Source: GCA-2725625 sp964574215 (GTDB lineage: Bacteria > Pseudomonadota > Alphaproteobacteria > Rhodospirillales > UBA2165). From it: a stretch of DNA of 64,000 nucleotides. The notes below the pieces were generated by a model, which had not been told where the DNA came from, did no database searches, and worked only from the letters and a program-made list of their open reading frames with translations. Position 1 is the first letter of the stretch, and each line of letters opens with the position of its first letter. The stretch lies in the NCBI GenBank assembly GCA_964574215.1, contig CAZNLR010000012.1, positions 40,204 through 104,203 on the forward strand, given 5' to 3'. This document shows positions 61,697-64,000 of this stretch, piece after piece. A program made the translations under genes and the position numbers.

Positions 61697-61877
61697 TCTT
61701 TGCCTCACATTATTCTGATTTCGTTAGAAATAGCATTCCCGGTAAACTCTAGCAATCCTAAGAAATATAACAATTACTGAACCATTGATAACAATATGAG
61801 AAGCTTGAACCGAATATTAATAAAGCCATATATTAATAGGGTCTTCGGACCGAATTGGAAAAGATTACAGAGGGACC

Positions 61878-62417
61878 ATGCCTGCCGCCGTCGAATCAGT
61901 TTTTGAACTTGCTTTCTGGTACTCTGACCGGGCTTTGAACGACAACGAGTATCTGCAGCCGATCAAGCTGCAATATTTGCTATTTCTGTCTCAGGCCTAC
62001 TTCGCCGTCGCCTATAACGGCAAAAAACTGGTACCGGCGATTTTCGTTGCTGACGATATCGGCCCGGTAGAACCATCGGTTCATCGCGCCTGGGTGCGGG
62101 GTCGTCCCGTATTCGAAGGCGAGGTCCAGTTGAGCAACGAAGTGCGGATTTTCGCCGACAGTATTTGGCGGCGCTTCGGTCATCATTCGGCGGAATATCT
62201 GGCGAAAATGTGCCAGCGCAGCCCATGCTATCAATCCGCCGCCCGGCGCGGCCGGCGGGGGGAGATTTATCTGGAAGAAATGCGCGAAGACTTCACCCGC
62301 GCCCATGATACGCCGGCCGTCGACAAAGTGGTGAAGCCCAAAATCATGCGCTCCCACAAAGGCAAGGCAGTCGCCGTCAAAGCCTGGGCACCCCGCAAGG
62401 TGGTGGTGAAGAAGTAG
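61878..62417 (+). CDS. Panacea-domain (SocA/GepA-like, DUF4065) protein
   Basis: 179 residues; ribosome site AGAGGGACC. The N-terminal 75 residues show the Panacea pattern, AFWYSDRALNDNEYLQPIKLQYLLFLSQAYFAVAY and IGPVEPSVHRAW, shared with SocA and with antitoxins of the Panacea class. The C-terminal 60 residues are basic and low in complexity (KPKIMRSHKGKAVAVKAWAPRK), suitable for nucleic-acid or proteolytic adaptor contact. Panacea domains act as antitoxin/chaperone-like modules; no toxin gene adjoins it here, so a housekeeping role is more likely than a toxin-antitoxin pair. Ends at a strong hairpin. Confidence 0.82.
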   Translation: MPAAVESVFELAFWYSDRALNDNEYLQPIKLQYLLFLSQAYFAVAYNGKKLVPAIFVADDIGPVEPSVHRAWVRGRPVFEGEVQLSNEVRIFADSIWRRFGHHSAEYLAKMCQRSPCYQSAARRGRRGEIYLEEMREDFTRAHDTPAVDKVVKPKIMRSHKGKAVAVKAWAPRKVVVKK

Positions 62418-62444
62418 AAAAAAAAGGGGACGGTCCCCTTTTTT
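62418..62444. terminator. Bidirectional terminator between convergent genes
   Basis: An A8 run, GGGGA, CGG, TCCCC and T6 form an extended hairpin with A/T arms on both sides, so a T-run follows the stem on either strand. It ends the Panacea gene (stop 62417) and probably also the antiporter gene (stop 62453). Confidence 0.8.
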
Positions 62445-62452
62445 AGCTTTTG

Positions 62453-64000
62453 TTACTGGGCGTAGAAGGCCACCAGGAAAATTCCCAACAGCACGACGAT
62501 GACGGTCGCAGACAGGCCGACCGTTTGGGTCTTTGCCAGAATGCCGCCGGGCCCATGGTGCCTGAAAGTGAAGGTAATGATTTTACGCACCATTTTTAAC
62601 AGGTCGGCGCGCACGGTTTCCGCCGCGTTCTCACCCCGGTCAATGAGCCAACCCAGGACCCGCGGGGCGAGCCAACGATAACTGAAGTCGAAATCGAGGA
62701 CCGTGGACCTCAGTTCCGGCGGATATAATCCGGTCCGTTGCAGGACGGCGAAGGCAAGCGCCGAAAACATCAAAAGCTGCAGCATGGTCACCACATGGGT
62801 GGTGGTGTAGGGCACGTAGTCGACCGGGTAGGGCAGCAAGGCGTAGAGCGGATCAGGGTAAACGCCGATGCCGATGCAAAGGAACGCGGTTAGCCCCATG
62901 GCCAGGAGCATGTTAAAGGGCGCTTCCTTGGGCCGCTTGCCGGAATCGTGGGCGAAGAAAGCGAAAAAGGGAATCTTGATGCCCGAATGGTGGAAGACGC
63001 CGGCGGATGCAAACAGCAACACCAGGAAGGGTATCAGGTAGCCGCCTTCGGCCGCCGCCGTCAGGATCATGGACTTGGTGACAAACCCGCTGAATAACGG
63101 AAAGCCGGAAATGGCGGCGGAGCCGACCATGCAGAATCCGGTGGTATAGGGCATGGTCTTGTAAAGCCCGCCCAGTTCGGAGCCCTTGGCTGTACCGGTC
63201 CGGTAAAGAACAGCGCCCATGGACATGAACAGCAGCGCCTTATAGAGGATGTGGGCGAAGGCATGGCTGACCGCGCCGTTGATGGCCAGGGATGTGCCGA
63301 TGCCGATACCGGCGACCATGAAGCCCAACTGGTTGTTGAGGCTGTAGGCCAGCACCCGGCGCAAGTCGTTCTCGATCACCGCGTAGAAGATGGGGAAGGC
63401 CGTCATAACCGCGCCGATCCAGATCAGTTCTTCGGTGCCCGCATAGCCCCGCGACAAGGCGTAGACTGCCAGCTTGGTGGTAAAGGCCGACAGGAAGACG
63501 GTACCGGTGGGCGTGGCTTCGGGATAAGCATCCTGAAGCCAGTTGTGCATAAATGGGAAGGCGCATTTGATGCCGAAGGCGGCCAAAATCAAGTAGCCGC
63601 CCGGACTGTCCAGACCGATTTTGTCGAAGGCGATGGAGCCGGTTTCCGCGGCGCGCACGATCCCACCCGCCGCCAACAGCACACCCGAAAGAATCTGGAT
63701 AACCAGATAGCGCATGGCCGCCCCATAGGCATGATCGGTGCGTCCGGCCCAGATGATAAAGACGGATGCAATTGCCGTCAGCTCCCAATAGATGAACAGA
63801 GTAACCAGGTCGCCGGCAAAAGTGGCGCCGATGGCGGCGCCCACATAGACGAGGGCCGAGGCCTGTTCCACCAGATCGTTACTGTGCCAGGCGAATAGGA
63901 CGCTTAAGGCCGCGGCGATATAGAAAATGTAGCCGAAGATAAGGCTCAGCTTGTCGATCCGCACATGAATAAGTTCATAGCCGAACGCGGTCATGGCGCC
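62453..64000 (-). CDS. Mrp-type monovalent cation/H+ antiporter subunit D (5' end beyond window)
   Basis: At least 515 residues visible, and the frame stays open to the window edge; homologues have about 50 more residues before TAFGYELIHVRIDKLSLIFGYIF, so the visible ATG at 63994 is probably internal. The proton-translocating core of the NuoN/NuoL/MrpD family is clear: VTLFIYWELTAIASVFIIW (key Glu), FGIKCAFPFMHNWLQDAYPEATPTGTVFLSAFTTKLAVYAL (Lys) and NDLRRVLAYSLNNQLGFM. About 13-14 membrane helices are expected. It would exchange Na+ (or K+) for H+ with other Mrp subunits. The subunit letter is from similarity to alphaproteobacterial MrpD-like proteins, and complex-I-related use cannot be excluded. 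Confidence 0.9.
   Translation of the reverse strand, partial: GAMTAFGYELIHVRIDKLSLIFGYIFYIAAALSVLFAWHSNDLVEQASALVYVGAAIGATFAGDLVTLFIYWELTAIASVFIIWAGRTDHAYGAAMRYLVIQILSGVLLAAGGIVRAAETGSIAFDKIGLDSPGGYLILAAFGIKCAFPFMHNWLQDAYPEATPTGTVFLSAFTTKLAVYALSRGYAGTEELIWIGAVMTAFPIFYAVIENDLRRVLAYSLNNQLGFMVAGIGIGTSLAINGAVSHAFAHILYKALLFMSMGAVLYRTGTAKGSELGGLYKTMPYTTGFCMVGSAAISGFPLFSGFVTKSMILTAAAEGGYLIPFLVLLFASAGVFHHSGIKIPFFAFFAHDSGKRPKEAPFNMLLAMGLTAFLCIGIGVYPDPLYALLPYPVDYVPYTTTHVVTMLQLLMFSALAFAVLQRTGLYPPELRSTVLDFDFSYRWLAPRVLGWLIDRGENAAETVRADLLKMVRKIITFTFRHHGPGGILAKTQTVGLSATVIVVLLGIFLVAFYAQ

Overview
The window looks like a chromosomal segment of an alphaproteobacterium, most likely a marine or freshwater Rhodospirillales-type organism. 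The evidence is gene content: DUF1489, DUF1194 and DUF3572 proteins, a stand-alone Lrp-type RAM protein, an Mrp/NADH-dehydrogenase-like antiporter subunit D, a Panacea (SocA-like) protein, PutA without an N-terminal DNA-binding domain, and receiver proteins ending in a FGPDRRR tail. It is gene-dense, with no intergenic stretch above 300 bases, and shows no insertion sequence, prophage, integrase or CRISPR array. One tRNA gene (Leu, anticodon GAG) is present. The sequence is draft quality: a 10-N gap sits inside a J-domain gene, and two genes carry single-base homopolymer frameshifts.

Layout. 1-5.1 kb: RAM-domain protein, DUF2459 protein, a sensor kinase whose PAS domain keeps the FixL heme-pocket residues, its repeat-containing exported neighbour, and an RhlE-type helicase. 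5.3-14.9 kb: frameshifted isochorismatase-family hydrolase, oxalyl-CoA-synthetase-like ligase, MlaA, a VWA/DUF1194 protein, propionyl-CoA carboxylase alpha subunit with acylphosphatase, two degenerate signalling proteins tail to tail, and lipB. 15-25 kb: tRNA-Leu, two of three copies of a small paralogous family, MaoC-type hydratase, SDR, malic enzyme, MgtE, methyltransferase, third family copy, glycosyltransferase. 25.2-28.6 kb: an operon-like acyl-CoA set (thiolase, SDR, DsbA-like isomerase, enoyl-CoA hydratase).

28.7-32.1 kb is the most unusual region: two receiver proteins, a DUF1489 protein, a stand-alone Hpt protein and two copies of a tiny conserved protein flanking a cupin. The second receiver ends in a FliM-like peptide. 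32-41.5 kb holds a GH114-like protein, FAD oxidoreductase, DUF3179 protein, a GAF/PAS histidine kinase, a second acyl-CoA ligase, a VWA protein and a membrane J-domain protein. 41.4-52 kb holds a Sel1/HExxH protein, a nucleotide-sugar and polysaccharide operon (galU, ugd, phosphohexomutase, heparinase-like lyase), an OmpR-type regulator and a hybrid kinase. 52-64 kb holds PutA, two lipoproteins, an alpha/beta hydrolase, a molybdenum-hydroxylase maturation cluster with small and medium subunits but no large subunit, a Panacea protein and part of an antiporter gene.

Taken together the genes suggest a heterotroph oxidising acyl-CoAs, proline and propionyl-CoA, making a uronic-acid-containing exopolysaccharide, and using many two-component proteins, possibly including an oxygen sensor. 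Functions are inferred from recognisable motifs only; no database search was run.
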